Positions 28,980-37,885 of a stretch of 39,251 nucleotides of DNA are shown here, in pieces; position 1 is the stretch's first letter; the number at the start of each line of letters is the position of its first letter. Both the position numbers and the translations under genes were made by a program. Below the pieces are notes generated by a model, which worked only from the letters and a program-made list of their open reading frames with translations, was not told where the DNA came from and searched no databases. Source of the DNA: Roseateles sp. (GTDB lineage: Bacteria > Pseudomonadota > Gammaproteobacteria > Burkholderiales > Burkholderiaceae_C). The stretch lies in NCBI GenBank assembly GCA_015657635.1, contig JACDQM010000005.1:1-39251 (forward strand), read 5' to 3'.

Positions 28980-29239
28980 TTTGGGGTCTCCGGGCAAACG
29001 GATTTGCGCGCAGTGTCGCATCCGATTCGAGTCCCCAAAAAGCAAAGGGCCACCAGATGGCGGCCCTGCTTACCGGACAAGAAGCGACGTTTATGGTGTC
29101 GCCTCAAGACGGCTTCCTCTGGCGCTGGTGACGGGTTCCAGAACTCTGCCCAATCTGCAGCCGGTTTGTCGCCTTGGATGCCTTGCATTGTGCATGGCTT
29201 GTGTGACGGCAATTTGACGATAAGCAAGTGCTTGGCACG
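28980..29239. other. 260-base spacer of lower G+C content
   Basis: This spacer between the MFS and redoxin genes is visibly less G+C-rich than its surroundings. It contains an intrinsic terminator (29037-29067) and about 170 bases upstream of it on the leftward strand that look non-coding. A 101-codon frame crosses it but continues into the redoxin gene out of frame and lacks a start signal. It could be a long 3' UTR or a small RNA gene with its own terminator. Confidence 0.4.
29037..29067 (-). terminator. Intrinsic terminator, leftward
   Basis: On the leftward strand AGGGCCGCC-ATCT-GGTGGCCCT forms a 9-bp stem (one G-U pair, which would be a mismatch on the other strand) with a tetraloop, followed by TTTGCTTTTT. 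It is the best intrinsic terminator in the window. It ends transcripts from the MFS gene or from a small RNA in the spacer. Confidence 0.7.
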
Positions 29240-30460
29240 CTACTTCGGCGCTGGCGATGCCGCCGCTTCATGGCGGCGGAAAGCGCGCCACAGGGCCAGG
29301 TCGTAGCCGATCTTCAGCAGGCCGCACAGGGCCAGCGGCGTGGCCAGCCAGCCCGCCGCGAACAAGGCGCCGCCCAGCGAGGGGCTGAGTGCGGCCGCCA
29401 AGCTGCGCGGCACGGCGGTGAAGCTGGCGGCAGCGGGTCGCTCTGCCGGCGTGACCACCGACATCACGAAGGCCGAGCGCGCCGGCACATCCATCTGCGA
29501 CAGGCAGGCACGGGCCAGCAGCAGGCCCAGGGCCAGCGGCAGCGTGGGCGCAAAGGCCGCCGCGATCAGGAAGAGATTGGCCGGGATGTGGGTGAACACC
29601 ATGGTGTTCACCAGGCCGATGCGCTCAGCCAGACGCGGGGCCAGCCATTGCGACAGCGTGCCCAGCAGGCCGGTCCAGAAGAAGAACAGGCCCGCCTGCG
29701 CCAGGTCCAGGCCGAACCGCGTGTGCAGCCACAGCGCCAGCATCGCATTCAAGACCAGGCCCCCGGCGAAGGCGTCGACGCTGAACAGCAGTGCCAGTCG
29801 CAGCACGATGGGACGCGACGGACCCAGGCTGATGCCGGGCGAGGCTGCGACGCGCGGAGCGGTGCCGAGTTCCTGTGCCGGCCCGCGGTAGATCAACCAG
29901 ACGAGCAGGCCGATCACGCCGTAAGCGATGAACATGGCGCGCATCACGTCGAGACTCTGCAGCCCGGCTTGCCAGCGACTGAGCCACTCGGGCATGCCGG
30001 CGAGCAAGGCGCCCAGCGCGGCGGCGAGGGCCCCGATGAGGCTGTAGTGCGCGAACACATGCGTACGCCGCGGCCCGTCGGCCAGCGCGGCCAGGCGCGC
30101 ATGCTCCAGCGGCAGGAAGACGCTGACGTCGCCCGAGCTGGGGTTGAGCGTGCCTACCAGTCCGATCAGCAGCAACGGCCAGAAGCTGCTGGACAGGCCG
30201 AAGCTCAGGCCGGTGGCGGCCATCAGCAGGGCAGCCGCGGCGAGCAGACGCTGCTGCGGCCAGCGGTGCCCCCAGGCGCCCAAGGCCAGCGTCGCCAGTG
30301 CCGAGCCGAGCAAGGTGGCGCTGCTGAGCAGGCCGACGGACCAGGCCTCATGACCGAGGGCCAGCAGATATGCCGGCAGCAGCACGGCCACATAGCCATC
30401 GCCCAATCCGCGCAGCGCGCGAGCCAGCAGCAGGCGACGCAGCGAGGGGGCCGCTGTCAT
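29240..30460 (-). CDS. Major facilitator superfamily transporter
   Basis: A 406-residue inner-membrane protein with about 12 hydrophobic helices and the MFS arrangement of two six-helix halves. The N-terminal half has RALRGLGDGYVAVLLPAYLLALG and, between helices 2 and 3, LGAWGHRW, a weakened form of the MFS loop motif. The central loop (YRGPAQELGTAPR, about 195-207) carries the charge cluster between halves. The substrate is not evident. The start overlaps the stop of the chromate-transporter relic (ATGA), so it was originally translated behind it. It is followed by a strong terminator. Confidence 0.87.
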   Translation of the reverse strand: MTAAPSLRRLLLARALRGLGDGYVAVLLPAYLLALGHEAWSVGLLSSATLLGSALATLALGAWGHRWPQQRLLAAAALLMAATGLSFGLSSSFWPLLLIGLVGTLNPSSGDVSVFLPLEHARLAALADGPRRTHVFAHYSLIGALAAALGALLAGMPEWLSRWQAGLQSLDVMRAMFIAYGVIGLLVWLIYRGPAQELGTAPRVAASPGISLGPSRPIVLRLALLFSVDAFAGGLVLNAMLALWLHTRFGLDLAQAGLFFFWTGLLGTLSQWLAPRLAERIGLVNTMVFTHIPANLFLIAAAFAPTLPLALGLLLARACLSQMDVPARSAFVMSVVTPAERPAAASFTAVPRSLAAALSPSLGGALFAAGWLATPLALCGLLKIGYDLALWRAFRRHEAAASPAPK

Positions 30461-30654
30461 GGCATCAGCAGCTTGAGCAGCAAGCCGGCCACGGCGCAGG
30501 CCCCGATGACTTCCAGCACCGAGCGCTTGAAGCGCTGCAGCGCCATGGCCGAGGCGAAGCCGGTCAGCGGGCCGCCGAAGCTGATGAAGCCGAGCTTGAA
30601 CCAGAAGCGCAGCGCTTCACGGAAGGGGATGGTGCAGTCGGGCAGCGAGGACAT
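30457..30654 (-). pseudogene. chrA: Chromate transporter (ChrA) relic with internal deletion
   Basis: A 65-residue open frame. Residues 11-29 (FREALRFWFKLGFISFGGP) are the conserved N-terminus of ChrA/CHR proteins. From residue 30 on, a piece like the very last membrane helix follows (FKRSVLEVIGACAVAGLLLKLL). The full CHR protein has about 400 residues and ten or more helices, so more than 80 percent is missing while the frame has been kept. The product cannot transport chromate. Its stop overlaps the MFS start, so the remnant may be kept for translational coupling. Confidence 0.7.
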
Positions 30655-30692
30655 GGGCCTGCAGCCTACCCGAAGCACAGGGCGGCACGGTG

Positions 30693-31700
30693 TCAGCGCA
30701 GGCTGATCTGGTCGAACACGCCGCCGTCGTCGAAGTGCGTCTTCTGCGCCGCGCGCCAGCCGCCGAACACCTCGTCCACCGTGATCAGCTGGGTGGGGGC
30801 GAACTGCTTGGCGTACTTCGCGGCGACCTTCGTATCGCGCGGGCGGTAGTAGTGGCGCCCGGCGATGTCCTGACCCTCGGGGCTGTAGAGGTAGGCCAGG
30901 TAGGCCTCGGCCAGCTTGCGCGTGCCGCGCTTGTCGACCACCTTGTCCACCACGGCCACCGGCGGCTCGGCCAGGATGGACAGGGTGGGTGTGACGATCT
31001 CGAACTTCTGCGGCCCCAGCTCCTTGACCGCCAGATAGGCCTCGTTCTCCCACGAGATCAGCACGTCGCCGATGCCGCGCTCGGTGAAGGTGGTCAGCGA
31101 GCCGCGTGCGCCCGAATCGAGCACCTTGGTGTTGGCGTAGATGCGCTTGACGAAGGCCTTGGCGGATTCGGCATTGCCGCCGGGCTGCTTCAAGGCATAG
31201 GCCCAGGCCGCCAGGTAGTTCCAGCGTGCGCCGCCCGAGGTCTTGGGATTGGGCGTGATCACGTCGACACCGCTGCGCGCCAGGTCGGCCCAGCCGGTGA
31301 TGCCCTTCGGATTGCCCTTGCGCACCAGGAACACGATGGTCGAGGTGTAGGGGCTGCTGTTGTTCGGCAGGCGTTTCTGCCAATCGGCGGGGAGGAGCTT
31401 GGCCTTGTCATGGAGGGCGTCGATGTCGTAGGCCAGGGCCAGCGTCACCACATCGGCTTCCAGCCCGTCGATCACCGAGCGGGCCTGCTTGCCCGAGCCG
31501 CCATGTGATTGCTTGACGACCAGGCTCTCGCCAGTCTTGGCCTTCCACTGCTTGGCGAAGGCGGCGTTGAAGTCCTGGTAGAGCTCGCGCGTCGGGTCGT
31601 AGGAGACATTCAGCAGCGTGGCCTGGGCCTGCACCGCGGCGGCGCTGCCGAGCAGCAGGGCCCCGGTCAGCAATGTGTAGAGGCGACGATTGATCTTCAT
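30693..31700 (-). CDS. sbp: Sulfate ABC transporter periplasmic sulfate-binding protein (second copy)
   Basis: A 335-residue Sbp/CysP-type protein. Signal peptide [19 protein letters not shown], then [20 protein letters not shown] (about 30-49), [63 protein letters not shown] and [10 protein letters not shown], all sulfate-binding protein signatures. The end ([13 protein letters not shown]) also matches. It binds sulfate in the periplasm and delivers it to the CysTW permease. The gene lies downstream of cysB behind its own promoter, which carries the same 27-bp element as the first sbp. It may use a different affinity or oxyanion; the sequence does not say. Confidence 0.94.
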   Translation of the reverse strand: MKINRRLYTLLTGALLLGSAAAVQAQATLLNVSYDPTRELYQDFNAAFAKQWKAKTGESLVVKQSHGGSGKQARSVIDGLEADVVTLALAYDIDALHDKAKLLPADWQKRLPNNSSPYTSTIVFLVRKGNPKGITGWADLARSGVDVITPNPKTSGGARWNYLAAWAYALKQPGGNAESAKAFVKRIYANTKVLDSGARGSLTTFTERGIGDVLISWENEAYLAVKELGPQKFEIVTPTLSILAEPPVAVVDKVVDKRGTRKLAEAYLAYLYSPEGQDIAGRHYYRPRDTKVAAKYAKQFAPTQLITVDEVFGGWRAAQKTHFDDGGVFDQISLR

Positions 31701-31760
31701 GGCAAGGGTTCTGCAAGGGAAGCGATGGGAGACATCACTCTAGGCAGCGGCCGCGGCGGT

Positions 31761-31787
31761 GTGAACCAAGAAATCCTGCTTTGCTTA
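31761..31787 (-). promoter_or_regulatory. Conserved 27-bp element upstream of second sbp, candidate CysB site
   Basis: Read leftward it begins TAAGCAAAGCAGGATTTC and ends TTGGTTCAC. It matches the element at 36662-36688 at 20 of 27 positions. Its end is about 60 bases before the sbp start. Position and sharing between two sulfate-binding genes point to CysB (or the promoter itself). Confidence 0.6.
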
Positions 31788-31823
31788 GCGAAGGCAGGCT
31801 GCCCCTGCGCGATTGCCGCTCGG

Positions 31824-32750
31824 TCAGTCGACGGCCAGCGCCGCCCGCACTGCTTCCTCGGTGAGATCGGCCGCGCACTCCTGCAGGAAGCGGTAGGCAT
31901 AGCCGCGCAGATAGTGGCCGCGCTTGAGCGCGATGCGCGTGGTGTTCTGCGGGAACAGGTGCGCGGCGCTGATCAGCTGCAGACCGGCGTCGCGCTGCGG
32001 CTCGAAGGCCATCGAGGCGATGATGCCCACGCCCAGGCCGACCTGCACATAGGTCTTGATCACGTCGGCATCCAGCGCCGACATCACCAGGTCCGGCGCC
32101 AGGCCGGCGGCGCTGAAGCTGGCGTCGATGCGCTCGCGGCCGGTGTAGCCCTCGTGGTAGGTGATCAGCGGCAGCTCGGCCAGCTGCTCCAGCGTCAGCG
32201 TGCTGTCGCTGCCGGCCAGTGCATGGCCTTGCGGCACCACCACCGCGTGGTGCCAGTCGTAGAAGGGGAAGGTGACGAAGGCGCCGTGCTTGTCCAGCGC
32301 CTCGGTGGCGATGCCGACATCGGCTTCGCCCGACTCCAGCATTGCCACGATCTCGGCCGGGCTGCCCTGGTGCAGCACCAGATGCACCTTGGGGAAGGCT
32401 GCCTTGAAGCGGGCCACCACCTGCGGCAGCGCATAGCGGGCCTGGGTGTGCGTGGTGGCGATCGTCAGCTGGCCGGTCTGCGCATCGGCAAACTGATCGG
32501 CCAGGCGTTTGATGTTGCGCGCGTCCTGCAGCATGCGGTCGACGATGACGGCCAGCTCCTTGCCCGGCTCGGTCAAGCCGAGCAGGCGCTTGCCGCGGCG
32601 CACGAAGAGCTCGACGCCCAGCTCGTCTTCCAGGTCCTTGATGTGCTTGGAGACGCCCGACTGCGAGGTGAACAGCGCGGCCGCCACCTCCGTCAGATTG
32701 AAGTTCTGCTGAACGGCCTCGCGGATGATGCGCAACTGCTGGAAGTTCAT
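31824..32750 (-). CDS. cysB: CysB-family LysR regulator
   Basis: A 308-residue regulator of the CysB/Cbl group. It starts MNFQQLRIIREAVQQNFNLTE and has the helix-turn-helix NLTEVAAALFTSQSGVSKHI (about 18-37) followed by LEDELGVELFVRRGKRLLGLTEPG. The effector domain contains the CysB-type TTHTQARYALPQVVARF (about 99-115), ITYHEGYTGRERID and DADVIKTYVQVGLGVGII. CysB activates sulfate uptake and assimilation genes in the presence of N-acetylserine and is countered by sulfide. It lies 5 bases after cysA, at the end of the sulfate operon, giving direct feedback control. Confidence 0.93.
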   Translation of the reverse strand: MNFQQLRIIREAVQQNFNLTEVAAALFTSQSGVSKHIKDLEDELGVELFVRRGKRLLGLTEPGKELAVIVDRMLQDARNIKRLADQFADAQTGQLTIATTHTQARYALPQVVARFKAAFPKVHLVLHQGSPAEIVAMLESGEADVGIATEALDKHGAFVTFPFYDWHHAVVVPQGHALAGSDSTLTLEQLAELPLITYHEGYTGRERIDASFSAAGLAPDLVMSALDADVIKTYVQVGLGVGIIASMAFEPQRDAGLQLISAAHLFPQNTTRIALKRGHYLRGYAYRFLQECAADLTEEAVRAALAVD

Positions 32751-32755
32751 GCGGC

Positions 32756-33808
32756 TCAGGCGGCTTCAAACAGGCTCAGTCGGGAGGTTTGCAGCTTCAC
32801 CTGCTGACCGGACTGCAGGTTCAGCGCGGCGGCCTCTTCGCGGCCGAGCTCGGCCTCCAGATGCTGGCCGTCCGGCCCGGTCAGCTCAATGCGGCTGGCG
32901 GCGCCGAAGGTCAGCACCCGCTCGACGCGCGCGGCCAGGCCATCGGCCCCCGGCGTGGTGAGGATCTGCAACTCGTGCGGGCGAGCGTAGGCCTGCAGCA
33001 GGGTGCCGTCTGCCTGCGCCTGGCCATGGGCCAGCGTGTGCTCGCCGATGCGCAGCCGGCCGTTCTCGCTGCGCCCCTCAAAGCGGTTGACCGCGCCGAG
33101 AAAGCCGTAGACAAAAGGCGTGGCCGGGCGCTCGTAGACCTCGGCCGGCGTACCGACCTGCTCGACGCGGCCGTGGTCCATCAGCACCACGCGGTCGGCC
33201 ACCTCCAGCGCCTCTTCCTGGTCGTGGGTGACGAAGATGCTGGTGATGTGCAGCTCGTCGTGCAGGCGGCGCAGCCAGCGGCGCAGCTCCTTGCGCACCT
33301 TGGCATCGAGCGCGCCGAAGGGCTCGTCCAGCAGCAGCACGCGCGGCTCCACCGCCAGCGCGCGGGCCAGCGCGATGCGCTGGCGCTGGCCGCCGCTGAG
33401 CTGCGGCGGAAAGCGGTCGGCCAGCCAGTCCAGCTGCACGAGGTTCAAGAGCTCATGCACCTTCTTGCGGATCTCGCTCTCGCTGGGCCTTTGCTTGCGC
33501 GGCTTGACGCGCAGGCCGAAGGCGACGTTGTCGAACACCGTCATGTGGCGGAACAGCGCGTAGTGCTGGAACACGAAGCCGACCTGGCGCTCGCGCACAT
33601 GGGTGTCGGAGGCGTCCTCGCCATCGAGCAAGACCTGGCCCCGATCGGCGGTCTCCAGCCCGGCGATGATGCGCAGCAGCGTGGTCTTGCCGCAGCCCGA
33701 GGGGCCCAGCAGTGCGACCAGTTCGCCGGTCGGGAAGTCGAGCGAGACATCGCCCAGCGCGGTGAAGTTGCCGAAGGACTTGTGGATATTGCGAACCTGG
33801 ATGCTCAT
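32756..33808 (-). CDS. cysA: Sulfate/thiosulfate ABC transporter ATP-binding protein CysA
   Basis: A 350-residue ABC ATPase from the ATG at 33808 (the open frame extends upstream but inside cysW). Walker [10 protein letters not shown] at 35-43, Q-loop FVFQHYALF, signature LSGGQ at 137-141, Walker B LLLDEP at 158-163 and the switch His in VTHDQEE. The C-terminal TOBE-type region (about 240-345) matches CysA, including VNRFEGR. It powers sulfate import through CysTW at the inner membrane. It overlaps the cysW stop by ATGA. Confidence 0.96.
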   Translation of the reverse strand: MSIQVRNIHKSFGNFTALGDVSLDFPTGELVALLGPSGCGKTTLLRIIAGLETADRGQVLLDGEDASDTHVRERQVGFVFQHYALFRHMTVFDNVAFGLRVKPRKQRPSESEIRKKVHELLNLVQLDWLADRFPPQLSGGQRQRIALARALAVEPRVLLLDEPFGALDAKVRKELRRWLRRLHDELHITSIFVTHDQEEALEVADRVVLMDHGRVEQVGTPAEVYERPATPFVYGFLGAVNRFEGRSENGRLRIGEHTLAHGQAQADGTLLQAYARPHELQILTTPGADGLAARVERVLTFGAASRIELTGPDGQHLEAELGREEAAALNLQSGQQVKLQTSRLSLFEAA

Positions 33809-34695
33809 GGCGCTTCCTTGACTAGCGAATGGGCACGCCATTCGACGAACTGCTTCAACACCAGGGTCACCAGGGCCAGCAAGGCCAGCAGGGACGCCAC
33901 CGCGAAAGCCGCAGCGAACTGGTACTCGTTGTAGAGGATCTCGACATGCAGCGGCAGCGTGTTGGTCTGGCCGCGGATATGGCCCGAGACCACCGAGACC
34001 GCGCCGAACTCTCCCATGGCGCGCGCATTGCACAGGATCACGCCGTACAGCAGGCCCCACTTCACATTCGGCAGCGTGACGCGCCAGAAGGTCTGCCAGC
34101 CGCTGGCGCCCAGCACCGTGGCAGCTTCCTCTTCGTCGCGGCCCTGGGCCTGCATCAGCGGGATCAGCTCGCGGGCGATGAAGGGGAAGGTGACGAACAC
34201 GGTGGCCAGCACGATGCCCGGCACTGCGAAGATGATGCGGATGTCCTGGTCCTGCAGCCAGGCGCCGAACCAGCCCTGGGCGCCGAACAGCAGCACGAAG
34301 ACCAGGCCTGCCACCACCGGCGAGACCGAGAAGGGCAGGTCGATGAAGGTGATCAGCAACTGCTTGCCGCGGAAATCATGCTTGGCAATGGCCCAGGCCG
34401 CACTGACGCCGAACACCAGATTGAGCGGCAGCGAGATGGCCGCTGCGATCAGGGTCAGCTTGATCGCCGACACCGCGTCCGGCTCGGCCAGCGCGGCGAA
34501 GTAGACGCCCCAGCCTTTGCGCAGCGCCTCGACGAAAACGGCCACCAGGGGCAGCACCAGGAACAGCAGGAAGAAGCTCAGGCCCAGCGCCAGCAGCGTG
34601 CGGCGCACCCACGGCGCCTCGCGCGTGGCGGGGTTGCTTTGGTACAGGCTGCCCTGCTTGCGGCTGGTCGTCAGTGTGGAGACGGCGGCGCTCAT
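33805..34695 (-). CDS. cysW: Sulfate ABC transporter permease CysW
   Basis: A 296-residue permease with six membrane helices. The EAA loop [21 protein letters not shown] (the coupling site for CysA) is at about 197-217, and [25 protein letters not shown] at about 237-261 is typical CysW. The N-terminal 30 residues are cytosolic. It pairs with CysT to form the channel. Starts and stops overlap those of cysT and cysA. Confidence 0.96.
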   Translation of the reverse strand: MSAAVSTLTTSRKQGSLYQSNPATREAPWVRRTLLALGLSFFLLFLVLPLVAVFVEALRKGWGVYFAALAEPDAVSAIKLTLIAAAISLPLNLVFGVSAAWAIAKHDFRGKQLLITFIDLPFSVSPVVAGLVFVLLFGAQGWFGAWLQDQDIRIIFAVPGIVLATVFVTFPFIARELIPLMQAQGRDEEEAATVLGASGWQTFWRVTLPNVKWGLLYGVILCNARAMGEFGAVSVVSGHIRGQTNTLPLHVEILYNEYQFAAAFAVASLLALLALVTLVLKQFVEWRAHSLVKEAP

Positions 34696-35573
34696 GGCTT
34701 CCTCCCGCCCTGGCCGTTGCGGCGCGCGCTCCAGGCCTGCAGGCCGTTGATGGCCAGCAGCAGCACGAAGGAGAAGACCAGCATCACCGTCGCGATCACG
34801 GTGGCGCCCACATAGTCGTACTGCTCCAGCTTGGCGATGATCATCAGCGGTGTGATTTCGCTGACCATCGGGATGTTGCCGGCGATGAAGATCACCGAGC
34901 CGTACTCGCCGACCGCACGGGCGAAGGCCAGCGCGAAGCCGGTCAGCAGGGCCGGCAGCAGCATGGGCAGCAGCACCAGACGGAAGGTCTGCCAGCGCTG
35001 CGCGCCCAGCGAGGCGGCCGCTTCTTCCAGCTCGGTCTCCATGTCCTCCAGCACCGGCTGCACCGTGCGCACCACAAAGGGCAGGCCGATGAAGATCAGC
35101 GCGATCAGGATGCCCAGCGGCGTGAACGCGACCTTGATGCCATAGGGCGCCAGCAGCGAACCGATCCAGCCGTTGCCGGCGTAGAGCGCGGTCAGCGCGA
35201 TGCCGGCCACGGCCGTGGGCAGAGCGAACGGCAGGTCAATCAGCGCGTCGACCAGCTTCTTGCCCGGGAACTCATAGCGCACCAGCGACCAGGCCAGGAC
35301 CAGGCCGAACACCAGATTGATCGCCGCCGCCAGCAGCGAGGTGCCGAAGCTGAGCTTGTAGGAGGCCAGCACGCGCGGCGCCGTGGCCGCCGCCCAGAAG
35401 GCCTCGAAGCCATGGCCGCCGGCCTTGATGAAGACCGCCGACAGCGGGATCAGCACGATCAGCGACAGATAGAAGACGGTGAAGCCCAGCGTGGGCGCGA
35501 AGCCCGGCAACACCCGGCGCGGCTTGCGCAGCGGCGCACTGCTGGGCGCACCGCTCAGGACGAGGGTAGTCAT
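34692..35573 (-). CDS. cysT: Sulfate ABC transporter permease CysT (CysU)
   Basis: A 293-residue permease with six membrane helices. [22 protein letters not shown] near the N-terminus, the coupling loop [21 protein letters not shown] (about 185-205) and [22 protein letters not shown] (about 228-249) are CysT signatures. It begins 5 bases after the sulfate-binding protein gene and its stop overlaps the cysW start, so the permease pair is translationally linked. Confidence 0.96.
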   Translation of the reverse strand: MTTLVLSGAPSSAPLRKPRRVLPGFAPTLGFTVFYLSLIVLIPLSAVFIKAGGHGFEAFWAAATAPRVLASYKLSFGTSLLAAAINLVFGLVLAWSLVRYEFPGKKLVDALIDLPFALPTAVAGIALTALYAGNGWIGSLLAPYGIKVAFTPLGILIALIFIGLPFVVRTVQPVLEDMETELEEAAASLGAQRWQTFRLVLLPMLLPALLTGFALAFARAVGEYGSVIFIAGNIPMVSEITPLMIIAKLEQYDYVGATVIATVMLVFSFVLLLAINGLQAWSARRNGQGGRKP

Positions 35574-35578
35574 GAGCT

Positions 35579-36607
35579 TCAGCGCTTCGCGACCAGCTGG
35601 TCGTAGATGCCGCCATCGGCGAAATGGGTCTTCACCACGGCCGGCCAGCCGCCCAGCAGGGAGTCGACCGTGAAGGTCTTGACGGCCGGGAAGCGCGCGG
35701 CATGGCGCTTGGCCACCTCGGCGTCGCGCGGGCGGAAGTTGTGCCGCGCCAGGATCTCCTGGCCTTCGGGGCTGAACAGGAAGTTCAGATAGGCGCGCGC
35801 GGCCTCGCCCGAGTTCTTCTTGGCGACCACCTTCTCATTGATCGCCACCGGCGCTTCGGCGGAAATCGTGATGCTGGGGTAGACCACCTCGTACTTGCCC
35901 TTGCCGAACTCGTTCTCGATCAGCTCGGCCTCGTTCTCGAAGGTCACCAGCACATCGCCGATGTCGCGCTGGGTGAAGGTGGTGGTGGCGCCGCGGCCGC
36001 CGCCGTCCAGCACTGGCACATTGGCCAGCAGCCGGGCCACGAAGTCACGCGCCTGCGCTTCGTTGCCGCCCTTGGCGAGCACGCTGCCCCAGGCCGCCAG
36101 ATAGGTGTAGCGGCCATTGCCCGAGGTCTTGGGGTTGGGCACGATCACGCCGGTGCCGGGCTTGGCCAGGTCGGCCCAGTCCTTGATGCCCTTGGGGTTG
36201 CCCTTGCGCACCAGGAAGACGGTCACGCTGGTGTAGGGCGCGGCACCGTGCGGGAAGGCCTGGCGCCAGTCCTTGCGGATGACGTCCTTGTCGGCCAGGA
36301 AGTCCAGGTCCGAGGCCTGGTTCATCGTGATCACATCGGCATCCAGGCCGCTGGCCACCGCCAGCGCCTGGCGGCTGGAGCCGCCATGCGATTGGCTGAT
36401 GCCGAGCGCCTTGCCGCTCTTGGCCTGCCACTGCTTGCTGAAGGCGGGATTGATGTCCTTGTAGAGCTCGCGGCTGACGTCGTAGGAGACATTGAGCAGC
36501 TGGGTGCTGGCGCCGGCCTGGGCCCAGGCACTGGATGCGGATAGAACGGTGGCGCCCAAGGCAGCAAGGGTGATCAGGGCGCGGCGTTGGCGGCTGGGCA
36601 GGGTCAT
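35579..36607 (-). CDS. sbp: Sulfate ABC transporter periplasmic sulfate-binding protein (first copy)
   Basis: A 342-residue sulfate-binding protein that heads the operon. Signal peptide ([20 protein letters not shown]), then [20 protein letters not shown] (about 37-56), [75 protein letters not shown] and the C-terminal [10 protein letters not shown]. It resembles the second copy at 30693-31700 over its whole length, so the two are paralogues. In the periplasm it captures sulfate for CysTWA. Confidence 0.95.
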   Translation of the reverse strand: MTLPSRQRRALITLAALGATVLSASSAWAQAGASTQLLNVSYDVSRELYKDINPAFSKQWQAKSGKALGISQSHGGSSRQALAVASGLDADVITMNQASDLDFLADKDVIRKDWRQAFPHGAAPYTSVTVFLVRKGNPKGIKDWADLAKPGTGVIVPNPKTSGNGRYTYLAAWGSVLAKGGNEAQARDFVARLLANVPVLDGGGRGATTTFTQRDIGDVLVTFENEAELIENEFGKGKYEVVYPSITISAEAPVAINEKVVAKKNSGEAARAYLNFLFSPEGQEILARHNFRPRDAEVAKRHAARFPAVKTFTVDSLLGGWPAVVKTHFADGGIYDQLVAKR

Positions 36608-36661
36608 GGCGGAGCGTGAGGTTTGATTCAGGCTCGCAGATTGCCCCTGTCTGCAGGTTTA

Positions 36662-36688
36662 GGGAACGAACGATTTCTGATTTGCTTA
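36662..36688 (-). promoter_or_regulatory. Conserved 27-bp element upstream of first sbp, candidate CysB site
   Basis: Read leftward it begins TAAGCAAATCAGAAATCG and ends TTCGTTCCC, about 55 bases before the sbp start. It matches the element at 31761-31787 at 20 of 27 positions, with the first eight bases identical. The TAA at its left end is also the stop codon of the PEP-CTERM gene, so the operator overlaps the end of that gene. Confidence 0.6.
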
Positions 36689-37737
36689 TTCCAAAAGCGC
36701 CTGCCTGTGCGGCGCGAAGTCGGCCTGCGGCAGCAGCTGGCGGCGGCGCGAGGCCCAGGCCAGCGCGACCAAGCCGGCCAGCAGCAGCGCCAGGCTCTGC
36801 GGCTCAGGCACGGCGTTGCCCTGGGGGCGGAAGGGCTCGTGGCCCAGCTCGAAGGCCTGCGACACCGACTGGCCGATCACCGTGCCTTCCACATGGCCCT
36901 GGCCGCGGAAGTCGGCCTTGGGTGCGAGGATGCTGCCCCACACAAAGGTGTTGATCGAGATTTCGCTGGCGTCGGTGAAGTTGAACAGCACACGGCCGCC
37001 CAGATCGTCGAACAGGCCGTCGAAGCCGCCGGTGAAGGCGATGGCGCCGCTGTTGCGCACATTGATCACCGCCCAGGAGTCGGCGGCCACATCGCGCAAT
37101 TCCAGTGTGCCGATGGCCAGCCTGCCGTCCCAGCGCGGCTTGGCGATCAGATCGAAGAACTCGATCACGCCGCTCTTGCCGGAGCCCGTCAGACGCGTGT
37201 CCGACCAAGGCGCCTCGACCTTGCCGGTGCCGAGCTGCTTGCCCAGCTCGACCGAGAGGCTCCCCAGCTGTGCCTGGGCCTGCGCGAAGTCGATCACGCC
37301 GCTTTGCTGGCGCAGGTCCATGCCGGCTGTCGCGCCGCTGAGGCTGCGCCGTAGACGCCGTAGCCCGGTGCCTTCGCATAGCCGGTGATCGGACCGACCG
37401 TGGCATTGGTGTCGGCCGATGTCTGGGGCCCGTTGAAGATGCCGCCGTTGGTGTTGAAGTGGGCGTTGCCGCCGACCACCAGGCTGGGCGCGCTGGAGCC
37501 GTAGGGGTTGCGGTAGCCGATCGAGCCGTTGCCGCTGAAGTTGCCGCCCACGGCGAGGCGCCCCTCGACATCGTTCTGCGCCTTCACGTCACCGAAGAAG
37601 AAGCCGCTGTAGCCCTGGGCTGCGCCCAGGCTGAGCACAGGCGCTGCCATCGCGCTGGCGCTGGAGAGACCGGCGATCAGGTAGGCTACCAAAGAGATAC
37701 CAATTGTCTTGCTGGCGAGGCGCTTCACTTGTTTCAT
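36686..37737 (-). pseudogene. Choice-of-anchor A family PEP-CTERM protein, frameshifted
   Basis: Two open frames join into one protein of about 350 residues. The first (start 37737) has a signal peptide (TIGISLVAYLIAGLSSASAMA) and the choice-of-anchor A opening LGAAQGYSGFFFGDVKAQND, EGRLAVGGNFSGNGS and SLVVGGNAHFNTNGG. Its frame derails at about 37346-37351. One added base there (GGCGC to GGCGGC) restores YGGSLSGATAGMDLRQQSGVIDF and runs on to the PEP-CTERM sorting signal VPEPQSLALLLAGLVALAWASRRR. Such proteins are sorted by exosortase in EPS-making bacteria; no exosortase gene is in the window. About 17 residues follow the Arg cluster, more than usual. Either a recent inactivation or a sequencing error. 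Confidence 0.83.
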
Positions 37738-37885
37738 ACCGAGGGCTTGGTTCGTCAGGAGATGCGAGAGGGCCCATTTATTGGGCGTGGCGCATTCTTG
37801 TGCCAAGGGTTGATCAGGGAAACCCCGTGCTTGAGTGGTATTCGATTGGTTTGTGTCCTTGTCCACGGTCCCGCTGCGGGGGAGG
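37738..37885. promoter_or_regulatory. Upstream region of the PEP-CTERM gene
   Basis: This 148-base region separates the photolyase stop from the PEP-CTERM start and must hold the leftward promoter of the latter. It contains a small hairpin, GCCCA-ATAAA-TGGGC on the leftward strand (37772-37786), and a TGGCAC...TGC pair (37793-37806) that resembles a sigma-54 site but is one base too short. PEP-CTERM genes of betaproteobacteria are often under PrsR/sigma-54 control, so this is noted with low confidence. Confidence 0.3.

Noticed and set aside
29020..29035. tRNA T-arm-like sequence (GATTCGAGTCC)
   Set aside because: No acceptor stem, anticodon arm or D arm can be folded around it; taken as chance or at most a fragment.
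28922..29227. 101-codon minus-strand frame through the MFS/redoxin spacer
   Set aside because: It overlaps the terminator hairpin and the redoxin start in another frame, has no ribosome binding site, and its composition is not coding-like. Treated as spacer or possible RNA.
29228..30706. 492-codon plus-strand open frame opposite the MFS gene
   Set aside because: Gln/Arg-rich shadow; the minus strand encodes a normal 12-helix transporter.
37793..37806. Sigma-54-like site before the PEP-CTERM gene (TGGCAC, five bases, TGC)
   Set aside because: The GG-to-GC distance is one base shorter than sigma-54 promoters require, so it is mentioned only as part of the upstream region.
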